From: Candidatus Thiosymbion ectosymbiont of Catanema sp. Cochon2018
GTDB taxonomy: Bacteria; Pseudomonadota; Gammaproteobacteria; Chromatiales; Chromatiaceae
Assembly: GCA_011392765.1 (NCBI GenBank)
Contig: WYCW01000003.1
Location: 168,465-232,464 of the forward strand
Length of the DNA: 64,000 nucleotides
Direction of reading: 5' to 3'
Numbering within the stretch: the first letter of the stretch is position 1; each line of letters begins with the position of its first letter. The position numbers were made by a program, and so were the translations under genes. This document shows, one piece after another, positions 26,333-35,362 of this stretch. The notes under the pieces were generated by a model. It was not told the origin of the DNA and did no database searches. It was given only the letters and a program-made list of their open reading frames with translations.

Positions 26333-27337
26333 TTAACAATTTCGTTTCATCCCGCCAAAACCGGTCCTATGGGCCTTGTAGAGCTGGCGGAAAAGATGGA
26401 ACAACAGAAGGCTGGAGGCGATTACCAGGATATTCCAGGCTACCAGGGCCGGCGTCTGGGGCAGGATGAGCAGAGTACTGACGTACTGCACAAGGATCAG
26501 CACGCAGAGGAACCACACGATATGCATGCGGCACCAATGGCTCATGCACCAGGCCCCGAAGGGTGCGCCGAAGGCCACCACGGGTACACATACCCACCAA
26601 TAGCCCCAGGCTTCCGAAGCCAAGGCCCCACTCGCACTGCCCCAGAGCATACCGGCCAGGGCATTGGTCCCCATCAGGACAACCGAGGTCGGGGTAGCCA
26701 CCTTCTCACAGATACCGAACCGCAGCACCAGGAGCGAGAACACCAGAATATCGATCCCACTGCCCAGGATACCGCTGATGATCCCGCCTGCCAGTCCCGC
26801 CGCGAACAGCTCCAGCCTGACCACCGAGTCGAAGCGGCGGATAGTGGTCACCCGAAAACGGTTGGCGTGTCGATTTGTCCACCACAGCATCAGGCCGAAG
26901 CTGAATATCACGCTGGCGAACAGGGTCTTTACCACCGCAGCCGCCAAGAGCGGGGAAAGGACCTCGTAGCCGAGCAGCAGACCCGGCAGACCGCCCGCGC
27001 CGGCCCACAACAGGGCCTTTTTCTCTACCCGAACCCGCATCATGACAATAGCGGCGCTGGCCGCCACCATCCCCACGGACTGGATCATCAGGGAAAAATC
27101 ACGGGCAACCGGCGGACTGATATCGAACCCTAGGGCCATGACCGGAAAGGCCACCACGCCCCCGCCCATGCTGGTGGAACCGGCGACGAAGGATCCGGCC
27201 GCCATGACGAAAGACATGAAGCCGTTGGGAATAAAGAGCGTCCATCGGTCCCCTATCGCCATGGCGGTCACCCAGACGATAAGGATGGGGAGATAGACGA
27301 AGATCAGGAAACGGAGGAAGGGAAAACCGGGATCCAT
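26333..27337 (-). CDS. TauE/SafE-family membrane transporter (anion/sulfite exporter type)
   Basis: About 334 residues from ATG 27337 (MDPGFPFLRFLIFVYLPIL). The frame opens earlier at 27391, but that part overlaps the upstream hydrolase gene. About eight membrane helices are visible. The protein has the family's repeated glycine-rich elements GSFVAGSTSMGGGVVAFPVM near residue 48 and GLAGGIISGILGSGIDILVF near 182. TauE/SafE proteins move sulfite, sulfoacetate or related organosulfur anions. Substrate cannot be fixed from sequence. It follows a broken hydrolase gene on the same strand. Confidence 0.82.
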   Translation of the reverse strand: MDPGFPFLRFLIFVYLPILIVWVTAMAIGDRWTLFIPNGFMSFVMAAGSFVAGSTSMGGGVVAFPVMALGFDISPPVARDFSLMIQSVGMVAASAAIVMMRVRVEKKALLWAGAGGLPGLLLGYEVLSPLLAAAVVKTLFASVIFSFGLMLWWTNRHANRFRVTTIRRFDSVVRLELFAAGLAGGIISGILGSGIDILVFSLLVLRFGICEKVATPTSVVLMGTNALAGMLWGSASGALASEAWGYWWVCVPVVAFGAPFGAWCMSHWCRMHIVWFLCVLILVQYVSTLLILPQTPALVAWNILVIASSLLLFHLFRQLYKAHRTGFGGMKRNC

Positions 27338-27363
27338 TAGCTCGCTGACCCGGTACGGATAAT

Positions 27364-28987
27364 TTACACTTGTAACTGTCCGGCCAGCCAATCACCCATG
27401 GCAGGTAATATTTCGGCGAAGAGGCTGTAGCAGATGTGTTCCGCATTTTCATAGAACCACACCTCCGTTTGTCCTTGCGCCCATGCCCGGATTCGCTCCA
27501 ATTCTCCAACTACTGCAGTATGATCTTTACCACCATGAATAAGCAATAGGGGAGCTGCGATTGCCTGCTTCAACGTCGATAGCGGGGGGATCAGTCGATT
27601 CGGTTGGAGGTTCGGTTGATCGTCATCGAGCCCGAACTTGCGAAGCATGTCTCTTCGTAACATTGGCGCTAAATTCAGAAGTCCTCTCCCATCGAAGTTT
27701 CCACTGAGGCTAACGTAGGCAGCAATCCGCTTATCTTTTGCCGCTGCACGCATGGCAAAGTAGGCGCCTAAACTGGTGCCGAAAATACCGATCTTCCCGG
27801 TATCGACTATCCCCTTTTGCTCGGCAAGAAAATCAATGACCACGGAGATGGCATGATCGAAATCAACGGCGCTCATCGGCAGGGTATCTATCAGTTCTCC
27901 CTGTCCCCGGACCATCGAAATAGGCAACGGACATGCCACGCTTCAGGAAAACCTCTGCCAGTCGATGTAACACGACCTCTTTCGATGTGGGGTCGCTGCC
28001 TGGCCCAACGAGCAGGACGCAAGGGGCGCCGGATTTGCCCACCCGCAGGTATCCGGGAAGGTGTGTATCCATGAAGGGCATCATGACCCTCCTGCACGGC
28101 GGGTTGAGCAGTGGCGCCAGTTGCGCATAGGCGCGACGGGAACAGGCCTGATAGGCAGCCTTTTGATCGCCGGTCAGGAATACCTGGGAAAAATAATAAT
28201 AATTTACGCTATCTTCGAGCCACGCTATGGCGGACTGGGTCTGCCGTGCATCGAGCGCCTCCTCGGCAAGTTTTTCATAGCGTTCGGCGAGTTTTGCAAA
28301 AAATACATTCCAGGACCGGGTGTCATAGGCAAACGCCTTCGCCTGCTCCAGGTCGCTATAACGAATACCGAAGGAGGTTGCGCCAAGGTATAAAAGCTTC
28401 AGGCCCTCTTGTAAGCATAAAAGGGACTTTCCAAGGCTGGATTGAAATGCCGACATATCTTCCGGGGCTTTCTCCAGCAACTTGCGCATGGCGACCAGTC
28501 CGGGAGAAGGTTCCTCCTCATAGATCCGTCCGGCAAACATATCGATGCAATCTTCCACATATCGAACGTGAACGAAGAACCCGAACGCAAGCGGACGGTT
28601 CCAAAAGGCGTCGATGAGGCTCTGGACAACACCTTGCCCCAGCTCACTTCGCCGCTGGTAAGCCGCAAAGGGGTTCACGGCATCACGGCCGTCGCCATTG
28701 AGATAGCGCGCAATCGCCTCACTGACCATGCGGGCCTCTGCAAAGGAGACGTGGACGCCAAACGAGAAGATGGGGTCGATAAACCGATGGGAGTCGCCGA
28801 CACACAGATACCCCTTCCCAGTGAATTCCTTGATATGGTAGGAGTAATTGGACGCCGCGTGGACTTCCTCGACAAGCTCAACATCGGGGAGATGACTGGC
28901 AAGTCGTGGGCTGAGTTCGCGCACTTCACGCACCAGGAAATCGTGCCTGCTCTCTTTCCTGGAAGCAAAGTAGCTCGAAGGCACGAC
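27364..28987 (-). pseudogene. Flavin-dependent halogenase C-terminal part fused to an alpha/beta hydrolase; truncated and frameshifted
   Basis: The first part (from 28984) has GKGYLCVGDSHRFIDPIFSF, the FAD/product loop of flavin halogenases and related monooxygenases. Its N-terminal FAD-binding half is missing because an IS1-family element abuts at 28988. The same frame runs on into an FrsA-like hydrolase, with VLLVGPGSDPTSKE and then AYFDGPG. Near 27905-27910 one extra G in a run shifts the frame. The correct continuation (GQGELIDTLPMSAVDFDHA, nucleophile elbow GIFGTSLGAY, HGGKDHT and catalytic NAEHICY) lies in the neighbouring frame. Both lesions should abolish function. In-frame joining of the two enzymes is unusual. 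Confidence 0.72.
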
Positions 28988-29085
28988 GGCGGTGTTATTA
29001 TTTTGTTTTTTTATTATAAATCATATGATATAATTGTCTGAACATTAATCATTAAACTGAACAGAATTTTACCGAGGAAACTCCC

Positions 29086-29403
29086 ATGGTATTACTCCCC
29101 ATAAAATGCCCTGTCTGCAATGGTACTGACGTGACGGAACATGGCAACACCAGCAATGGCAAGCAGCGTTTTATAGGTAAAGATCAGACTTGTGAGGGTA
29201 AAACCTTTATCCAGGATTATTCTGACAAAGGGCGGTTACCAGAAACGAAACACCAAATCATTGAGATGACACTGAATGGCAGCGGCATTCGTGATACCGC
29301 ACGGGTTCTGGGTATCGGTCCTGTGACCGTCATCAATGAATTAAAAAAAAGAACCCGATCTACACGCAGTGAATCACAATTTTTTAGCAACCCACGCGCC
29401 TGA
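29086..29403 (+). CDS. insA: IS1 InsA-like DNA-binding protein
   Basis: 105 residues. The N-terminal zinc finger is CPVCNGTDVTEHGN with a further Cys in DQTCEGKTF, and the helix-turn-helix is GSGIRDTARVLGIGPVTVIN, as in IS1 InsA. It overlaps the insB frame by about 35 bases, where IS1 normally uses a -1 frameshift. An A-rich slippery-looking run (TTAAAAAAAAG) lies at about 29340-29350. Confidence 0.85.
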   Translation: MVLLPIKCPVCNGTDVTEHGNTSNGKQRFIGKDQTCEGKTFIQDYSDKGRLPETKHQIIEMTLNGSGIRDTARVLGIGPVTVINELKKRTRSTRSESQFFSNPRA

Positions 29404-29860
29404 TCAGATTGCAGTGGAGATTGTAAAAGCAGAAGATTATCATGGTGTTAGCGATCAGGAAACCCGTGTTGAAATGGATAAGATGTGGAGTTATGTGGGC
29501 AGTAAGTCCAATCAGAGATGGTTGTGGCATGCCATTGATCCAGCTAGCGGTGAGGTGTTAGCTGATGTCTTGGGGAAACGCCGCGATGAGGTTTTTCTTG
29601 AATTAAAAGGTTTGTTAGAACCATTTGGAATTACCCGCTTTTACACCGATGGGTGGGGTGCTTATAAGCGCCATTGAGATCCCGAGCAACATGTTGTTGG
29701 GAAACAAAATACGCAGAAAATAGAACGCAAACATTTAACATTACGAACGCGGATCAAGCGGCTTGCACGGAAGACGATTTGTTTTTCAAAACTAAATCAA
29801 ATGCACGATATTGTGATTGGATTATTTGTGAATCGTTATGAATTTGGTATTTCTATTTAA
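29369..29860 (+). pseudogene. insB: IS1 InsB-like transposase with internal stop
   Basis: The frame has the DDE-type signature region (VEMDKMWSYVGSKSNQRWLW and FYTDGWGAYKRH). It then meets TGA at 29675-29677, where homologues continue with a Leu-Asp-Pro. Beyond the stop the same frame resumes (DPEQHVVGKQNTQKIERKHL...NRYEFG) to TAA at 29860. A single nonsense change therefore separates the two parts, so this copy is probably inactive by itself. Confidence 0.8.
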
Positions 29861-29891
29861 AGCCAATAACAACAAAACTAAGACACTACCC

Positions 29892-30002
29892 ATCTGTGGT
29901 TCAAAGGATTTGCGATTCCTGCCCAACAAGAGGCAGAACTATTTTTGTGCAGCGCACAAACTTGACTCATTTGTAAAGATTCGGCTCCCTCAAGAATCCT
30001 AG
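29892..30002 (+). repeat. Element E end B with partial interior
   Basis: The interior word CAAGAGGCAGAACTATTTTTGTGCAGCGCAC leads to ACTTGACTCATTTGTAAAG and CAAGAATCCTAG. CTAG at 29999-30002 provides the TAG stop of the convergent gene. End A is lost to the IS1 insertion side. Confidence 0.65.
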
Positions 30003-30400
30003 CCCTCGGACCGTATGTGCTCGATGTATTTCGGGACATCCACCATTTCCAGCTTCAGGTTTTCTCCGCTGACGACTAAGTGCATATCCGTACCGCGGAA
30101 ACGCAAGTCACAGCGAATACGGCCGCGGGTGTCGAGCGGGATCGGGATCATGTCCCGATAGGTAAAGATGTTGTCATCGATATCGCCACCGTCGCAGACC
30201 AATTGTCCCTCCGGCAGCTTGGACTCGATCTTCGCGCCCTTCATGACCAGATCACCCCTCTGCCACCAACGGGTCCGTTCATGGGAACCGGTCATGGTTT
30301 TGATGATATAGGCACGGGAGAAGCGGATACATAGGCGCCCGTCCCGGTAGCTGACGGCGTCGATCTCGGACCCCGGAAGTTCGATACTACTGCTTTCCAT
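29999..30400 (-). CDS. Conserved-looking hypothetical protein
   Basis: A 133-residue soluble protein rich in beta-strand-like segments: SYRDGRLCIRFSRAYIIKTM, GDLVMKGAKIESKLPEG and RIRCDLRFRGTDMHLVVSG. No signal peptide or membrane helix is seen. It could be a small barrel domain, but I do not recognise the family. Its TAG stop is created by the edge of an element E, so the extreme C-terminus (HIRSEG) may be modified. It is on the same strand as ntrC but separated from it by a palindromic repeat. Confidence 0.6.
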   Translation of the reverse strand: MESSSIELPGSEIDAVSYRDGRLCIRFSRAYIIKTMTGSHERTRWWQRGDLVMKGAKIESKLPEGQLVCDGGDIDDNIFTYRDMIPIPLDTRGRIRCDLRFRGTDMHLVVSGENLKLEMVDVPKYIEHIRSEG

Positions 30401-30436
30401 TCGTTGTTCAACCTACTCTGTCGGGGGCAGCGGCAG

Positions 30437-30535
30437 CCGCCGTGGACTGCATGGACCAAGTGGACCACGTGGACCGGGGGTTGCTGTGTGTCCCCCGGTC
30501 CATGCAGTCCATACTGTCCATGTCGTCCATCAGGC
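30437..30535. repeat. GTGGAC/GTCCAT palindromic repeat
   Basis: A hairpin of tandem GTGGAC-like words (ccgtggactgcatggaccaag...) opposed by ggtccatgcagtccatactg. Same family as 2263-2355. Confidence 0.65.
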
Positions 30536-30592
30536 TATCCACACACCGTCCATCCAGTTCACAGCCTACCATCCCTGGTGCACCTTTGCGGT

Positions 30593-32020
30593 TCAACCTA
30601 ATCCCTCGATCGCAGAGGTATCCGGGTCAAGCCCCAGCTCCTTGATCTTGCGGGTCAGGGTGTTCCTGCCCCAACCCAGCAGACGCGCGGTCTCCTGGCG
30701 CCGGCCGCCGGTGTGCTCCAAGGCCGTCTCGATGAGGACCTGTTCGAATACGGGGAGCGCCTTCTCCAACAAAGCCGTCTGGCCCTGTCGGAGTCCATCG
30801 CGGGCCCACCGGCGCAGGGCAGTCTGCCACGGATCGTCCGCCGCTCTCCCGGTGTTCATATCCACCAACTCAGGGGGCAAGTCTTCCGCATGGATCTCTT
30901 TGCCGGAGGCCATTACCGTCAACCAGCGCGCGGTGTTCTCGAGCTGACGCACGTTGCCTTGCCATGCGAGGCAGCTGAGTTTTTCGGCGGCACTCGGCAG
31001 TAGGAGCTTAGGCTCACAACCCAGTTCGGCGGCAACCCGAGACAGGAAATGTCGCATCAGCAACGGGATGTCTTCGCGGCGTTCGCGCAACGCCGGAAGA
31101 TAGATACGGATGACGTTCAGACGGTGGAACAGATCTTCCCGAAAGAGTCCGTGGCGGACATTCCGTTCGAGATTCTGGTGCGTAGCGGCAATGATCCGCA
31201 CATCGACCTTGACCGAGGAGACGCCGCCGATGCGGTAGAATTCTCCATTTTCGAGGACACGCAGCAACCTGGTCTGCAGCTCCGCCGACATATCGCCGAT
31301 CTCATCCAAAAACAGGGTACCGCCATCCGCCTGCTCGAAGCGCCCTTCGCGTTTGCCGTGGGCACCGGTGAAGGCGCCGCGTTCATGGCCGAACAGCTCG
31401 GATTCCAGGAGATCGCGGGGGATCGCCGCCACATTCAATGCGATGAAGGATCGATCGGACCTCGGGCTATGGCGGTGCAAGGCCCGTGCAACCAGCTCCT
31501 TGCCGGTCCCGGATTCGCCGTTGATCAGCACGGTGACATTCGAGCGCGCCAGGCGCCCGATAGCGCGAAACACCGCCTGCATCGCCGGCGCCTCACCCAC
31601 GATATCCGACACCCGAGTGAGGGGCTCGCTGCCTATGTCACCGTCGGCGGGGTTGCGGCGACAGGCACGTCGGATCTGAGCCGTCGCTTCGTCGAGGTCG
31701 AAGGGTTTGGGCAGATACTCGAAGGCCCCGCCGTCGAAGGCGGAGACGGCGCTGTCGAGATCGGAATGTGCCGTCATGATGATGACCGGCAGGCCGGGGT
31801 GTTCGGACGTCAGCCGGCGTAACAGGTCCAGACCGTCGATGCCGGGCATGCGCACATCGGAGACGATAACATCCGGCTGCTCGCGCTGGAGAGACTCCAT
31901 GATACCCACGCCGTTCGAGAAGCTCGTTACGTCCATACCCGCCTTGTTCAGGGCCCGTTCCAATACCCAACGGACAGACCGATCGTCATCGATTACCCAT
32001 ACCTTCGGCCTGCTAGCCAT
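30593..32020 (-). CDS. ntrC: Nitrogen regulation response regulator NtrC (NR(I))
   Basis: 475 residues in three parts. The receiver domain has phospho-acceptor Asp in VIVSDVRMPGIDGL near residue 54. The sigma-54-activating AAA+ domain has Walker A GESGTGKE, the GAFTGA loop that contacts sigma-54, and Walker B GTLFLDEIGDMS. A C-terminal Fis-type helix-turn-helix follows (ETARLLGWGRNTLTRKIKEL). NtrC activates nitrogen-limitation promoters with sigma-54 RNA polymerase. The start overlaps the end of ntrB by 8 bases, so the pair is co-translated. glnA lies upstream on the same strand, separated by a restriction-modification pair. Confidence 0.95.
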   Translation of the reverse strand: MASRPKVWVIDDDRSVRWVLERALNKAGMDVTSFSNGVGIMESLQREQPDVIVSDVRMPGIDGLDLLRRLTSEHPGLPVIIMTAHSDLDSAVSAFDGGAFEYLPKPFDLDEATAQIRRACRRNPADGDIGSEPLTRVSDIVGEAPAMQAVFRAIGRLARSNVTVLINGESGTGKELVARALHRHSPRSDRSFIALNVAAIPRDLLESELFGHERGAFTGAHGKREGRFEQADGGTLFLDEIGDMSAELQTRLLRVLENGEFYRIGGVSSVKVDVRIIAATHQNLERNVRHGLFREDLFHRLNVIRIYLPALRERREDIPLLMRHFLSRVAAELGCEPKLLLPSAAEKLSCLAWQGNVRQLENTARWLTVMASGKEIHAEDLPPELVDMNTGRAADDPWQTALRRWARDGLRQGQTALLEKALPVFEQVLIETALEHTGGRRQETARLLGWGRNTLTRKIKELGLDPDTSAIEGLG

Positions 32021-33095
32021 GGGACGGCTCCAGTGGTAGGTAGATGAGGAACCGGGTCTGCCCGGGCCGACTCTCGCACTCGATCAATCCCCCGTGCTGG
32101 TTGATCAACTCCTGTGCAATCGGCAACCCCAGGCCCGTCCCACCCGGACGCCCGGATACCATGGGGAAGAAAATACGATCCAGTAAATCGGGGGGTATGC
32201 CCTCGCCGTCATCGATCATTTCTACCCGCATGACCAAGCGGTGACATTTGGTCCCGATCGTGAACCGGCGCAGCACCCGGGTTCGAAGCTCGATCCGGCC
32301 GGTCGGCCCGGACGCGGCAATCGCGTTCCTGGCGAGGTTGAGCACGGCCTGAATCAGGCGGTCGGGATCCGCTTTGAAATCCGGGATGCTGGGATCATAG
32401 TCGCGGATGATTGCCGGTCTCCGGGGATGCTCCGCCGCCAGAAGTCCGCACACATGTTCCAGGATCTGATGAATATTGACGCGCTGCTCCTTAGGGATCA
32501 GGTTCGGGCCGAGCATCCGATCCATCAGCTTGCGCAGCCGGTCCACCTCGTCGACGATGATGCGCGTGTACTCGCGGAACGCTTCGTTCGGAAGCTCCTG
32601 CTCCAGAAGTTGGGCGGCGCCGCGCAAACCGCCCAGGGGATTTTTGATCTCGTGGGCCAAACCCCGAAGCAAGGCCTGCGTCGCCTGGTGCTGAGAGATC
32701 AGGTGCTCTTCGCGGACGATTCGCAGGTGGCGGTCCTCCCGGCACAGCTCGACGAGGGCCTCGGGGGAAGCATCGAGCTGATGCAGCGGCAAGACCGTAC
32801 AGCTGACCCTGATGGTATGACCGTCGGACAGTGAGAGCGTCACTTCCCGTTCCGTAACGGGCTGACGGGTCGTCAAGGCATCGCGTAACCGCTGTTCCAT
32901 CGGGCACTCGGGCCACGGCAGCAAGGTGCCGATTTTCTGCCCGAGCACATGGCGGGAGCTGGCCTGGAACAGCATTTCCCCCGCCGGATTGATGTACTTG
33001 AGGCGCAGGTCGCCGTCGAACAGCAGCACCGCGGTAACCAGATGATCCAGTAGTTTCTTTTCGAGGGGGCCGGCCTGTGGGTTATCGGAAATCAT
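32013..33095 (-). CDS. ntrB: Nitrogen regulation sensor kinase NtrB (NR(II))
   Basis: The 360-residue product has an N-terminal PAS-like domain (residues 15-120). The dimerisation/phosphoacceptor helix contains LAHEIKNPLGGLRGAAQLLE, with the conserved His near residue 147. The ATPase domain has an N-box-like LNLARNAIAAS, DDGEGIPPDLLDRIF and GGTGLGLPIAQELI. NtrB phosphorylates NtrC in nitrogen limitation and dephosphorylates it when bound by PII. The protein is cytoplasmic, with no membrane segment. It starts just 85 bases from the divergent methyltransferase gene. Confidence 0.94.
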   Translation of the reverse strand: MISDNPQAGPLEKKLLDHLVTAVLLFDGDLRLKYINPAGEMLFQASSRHVLGQKIGTLLPWPECPMEQRLRDALTTRQPVTEREVTLSLSDGHTIRVSCTVLPLHQLDASPEALVELCREDRHLRIVREEHLISQHQATQALLRGLAHEIKNPLGGLRGAAQLLEQELPNEAFREYTRIIVDEVDRLRKLMDRMLGPNLIPKEQRVNIHQILEHVCGLLAAEHPRRPAIIRDYDPSIPDFKADPDRLIQAVLNLARNAIAASGPTGRIELRTRVLRRFTIGTKCHRLVMRVEMIDDGEGIPPDLLDRIFFPMVSGRPGGTGLGLPIAQELINQHGGLIECESRPGQTRFLIYLPLEPSHG

Positions 33096-33180
33096 GCACG
33101 TTTTCGCCCTGGAACCTACCGAAAAAAACTTGCGCCCATGTTACACGGGTTCTATATTTGCTCAAATCAAGGAGCAAACT

Positions 33181-34221
33181 ATGGCAAGATCATCGACAAC
33201 CTATGCTCCTAAATGGCATTGTGGGAAGACCTGCGTATTGAGAGTGCCAGAGGTGCTTGCAGATGAAATCATGGCTTATGCTCGTGATTTGGATTCGACG
33301 CGGGCGAATGAGATTCGAGAAAACAGTGCAAATTACACCCTTGAGACTGAACCTATCAACAAGCCTTTGTATACCGAAAAGCCCGTAAATGTGGCGAGTG
33401 TGCCCCAAAGAAGTCCTTTCAGATATCCGGGCGGAAAGACCTGGCTGGTTCCTATTCTTCGCGCATGGCTACGGGCGCTTCCTCGAAAACCAAGCCTCTT
33501 CCTGGAGCCTTTTGCGGGTGGCGGCATTGCCAGTCTGACGGTTTCATTCGAGAAGCTTGCCGGTCATGCGATCATGGCGGAAACCGATGAGGGAGTCGCC
33601 TCGGTATGGAAAACAATTCTGACCGGACAAGGTCACTGGCTGGCTCAGGAGATCCTCGATTTCGAACTGACCATCGGAAACGTCAGAAAATCTCTTGAAG
33701 AAGATGCCAATGGTTCGGCTGTGTCTCTTCGGCGGCGCGCATTTCTGACCCTCCTTCGAAACCGTGTGCAGCGGGGCGGGATCATGGCCCCCGGAGCCAG
33801 TCTTGTAAAGACCGGAGAGAACAACCGGGGCATCGGCTCCCGGTGGTATCCCGAAACGCTGGCCCGAAGAATACGGGAAATCGATATGAACCTGCACAGA
33901 CTGAGTTTCTATAATGGCGACGGATTTGCATTGATCGATGAGTACATGGTTGATCCGCAGGCAGCATTTTATATCGACCCACCCTACACGAAAGCGGCGA
34001 AGCGACTTTATCGTAACTGGCAGGTAGACCACCGGCAATTGTTCGAGAAGATGGCAACCGTATCGGGTTCGTTTCTCATGAGTTACGATAATGAAAAGGA
34101 GATTCGGGACTTATCCCGAGTATTTGGATTCGAGTGCCGACCCTTGCGCATGAAAAATTCACACCATGCTGAAATGACAGAACTTCTGATCGGCCGTGAT
34201 TTGAATTGGCTGGATCACTAA
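33181..34221 (+). CDS. D12-class (Dam-like) DNA adenine N6-methyltransferase of an RM system
   Basis: 346 residues from ATG 33181, chosen because AAGGAGCAAACT precedes it; an upstream in-frame ATG at 33094 lacks such a site. The order of motifs is that of the alpha group: motif X FRYPGGKTWLVP near residue 80, motif I FLEPFAGGGIASL near 110, and the catalytic motif IV FYIDPPYTKAAKRLY near 266, ending DPPY. This indicates N6-methylation of adenine. Residues 1-60 form an extra N-terminal segment. It is convergent with, and overlaps by 4 bases, a NotI-like endonuclease gene, making a complete type II restriction-modification unit. GC content is lower than in the flanking ntr and gln genes. Confidence 0.88.
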   Translation: MARSSTTYAPKWHCGKTCVLRVPEVLADEIMAYARDLDSTRANEIRENSANYTLETEPINKPLYTEKPVNVASVPQRSPFRYPGGKTWLVPILRAWLRALPRKPSLFLEPFAGGGIASLTVSFEKLAGHAIMAETDEGVASVWKTILTGQGHWLAQEILDFELTIGNVRKSLEEDANGSAVSLRRRAFLTLLRNRVQRGGIMAPGASLVKTGENNRGIGSRWYPETLARRIREIDMNLHRLSFYNGDGFALIDEYMVDPQAAFYIDPPYTKAAKRLYRNWQVDHRQLFEKMATVSGSFLMSYDNEKEIRDLSRVFGFECRPLRMKNSHHAEMTELLIGRDLNWLDH

Positions 34222-35126
34222 GTACTCTCCAGTTTCGCACGCAAGGTCTTCTCGAAGTCAGCAAGGCTGGTGGGTTTACCCCCTGTAAGTCCCTCAACAG
34301 CCCGATCAAGCGTAGTAAGGTGTAAATCCTTCGGTTCCATGTGAAATCCTCTTCCGTCATGCTGGTAGTCCATGACAAACCATGCAATGTCACAGTTCGA
34401 GACATGGTCAACTTCGGAGATGCTTCCGAGTGAGTCCCAAAAGGCCTGGTCCACAACAACAGCCATTTTCTTGCCCCATCGTGAGATAGTGGGGACCTTG
34501 ATTTGAAGCTGTGGCATAAGACGTTTGGGACCGGAAGAACGAAAGTCCGGACGTCTGATTCCCTGGGGAAAAGGCAACCCCGGACTTTGCCAATCCTTCA
34601 TAACAGTGAAATCCCTGGACATGGATGCACCCGAAAAGTAAACCGCTTGAATCTCGAGGGCACACCATTGCAAAGTGGTTATTTCGGGGTGAACAAGGAC
34701 CATATCGATCTTACCGACTGCCGCCGGATCGTTATCTCTACCCCCTTTCGTGGACTTTAGAAAAGGTAGTTCGGTAAGGACAATCGGTGTATCCGTTCCC
34801 AACAGGACCTCGCCGGCCCATGCCAAAGCGGTATTATTATCGTAGGAGCGATTAGGACAGGTTGCGACAAGCGAAACATCCCGAACAGGTTCGACTTTAT
34901 CACCAGTCTTCGAGAACTGGCGTAGTGTGCATACCCCACCGTTTTTGTTGCAGAGCGATTCGCTGTCCCGAAATGGGCAGGGTTGAGACTTGGAAGGAGC
35001 ATCAACCAAGGTACGGATGAGTGCAGGTGTGAGCATTGTCAAGTCGCATCCGTAGAGTTCACCTGCTCCATAACGGATGACGGGCTTCTCCCGTGTGTTC
35101 TTCCGCTCCGCAATGTTAGCCCGCAT
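34218..35126 (-). CDS. NotI-like type II restriction endonuclease
   Basis: 302 residues. Four cysteines at residues 50, 59, 66 and 90 (CPFRDSESLC, GGVCTLRQF, VATCPN) match the metal-binding site unique to NotI-type endonucleases. The nuclease core reads KIDMVLVHPE then WCALEIQAVYFSG, giving D141 and E158-x-Q160, the PD-(D/E)XK variant with Gln that NotI uses. The protein cleaves unmodified DNA at a specific palindrome, while the adjacent methyltransferase protects the host. Since the partner is an adenine methylase, the target must include A:T pairs, unlike the all-G:C NotI site. The specific target is unknown. The RM pair sits between glnA and ntrB. Confidence 0.8.
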   Translation of the reverse strand: MRANIAERKNTREKPVIRYGAGELYGCDLTMLTPALIRTLVDAPSKSQPCPFRDSESLCNKNGGVCTLRQFSKTGDKVEPVRDVSLVATCPNRSYDNNTALAWAGEVLLGTDTPIVLTELPFLKSTKGGRDNDPAAVGKIDMVLVHPEITTLQWCALEIQAVYFSGASMSRDFTVMKDWQSPGLPFPQGIRRPDFRSSGPKRLMPQLQIKVPTISRWGKKMAVVVDQAFWDSLGSISEVDHVSNCDIAWFVMDYQHDGRGFHMEPKDLHLTTLDRAVEGLTGGKPTSLADFEKTLRAKLEST

Positions 35127-35141
35127 ATCTCACCTTGATTT

Positions 35142-35219
35142 TGAACCACAGAGGACACAGAGAACGCAGAGAGGGGCACAGACCAATTCTCTGCGTTCTC
35201 TGTGTCCTCTGTGGTTTAA
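35142..35219. repeat. Long near-perfect palindrome (ACCACAGAGGACACAGAGAA)
   Basis: Arms AACCACAGAGGACACAGAGA and TCTCTGTGTCCTCTGTGGTT flank a short loop. It could terminate transcription from glnA. Its wording matches the cargo palindrome style of element E. Weak words of the ATTCGTGTCCATCCGTGG type follow to 35340. Confidence 0.7.
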
Positions 35220-35362
35220 ATTTCACGGACTGGCAGCCGGCACCACCGTTTTTGCGATACCCTCGGAGGGAGAGGGGCTTTTTGTGCCTACGGAAACATT
35301 CGTGTTCATTCGTGTCCATCCGTGGTTCTTGTTTCCGGTTTTCAGGCACCAGCGTACCGAAC

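Larger units (their letters stand above)
28988..29890 (+). mobile_element. IS1-family insertion sequence
   Basis: Left end GGCGGTGTTATTATTTTGTT and right end AACAAAACTAAGACACTACC are imperfect inverted repeats enclosing insA- and insB-like frames. No direct target duplication is visible (CACGAC versus CATCTGTGG), suggesting a later rearrangement. GC content is well below that of the host genes. Confidence 0.82.
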
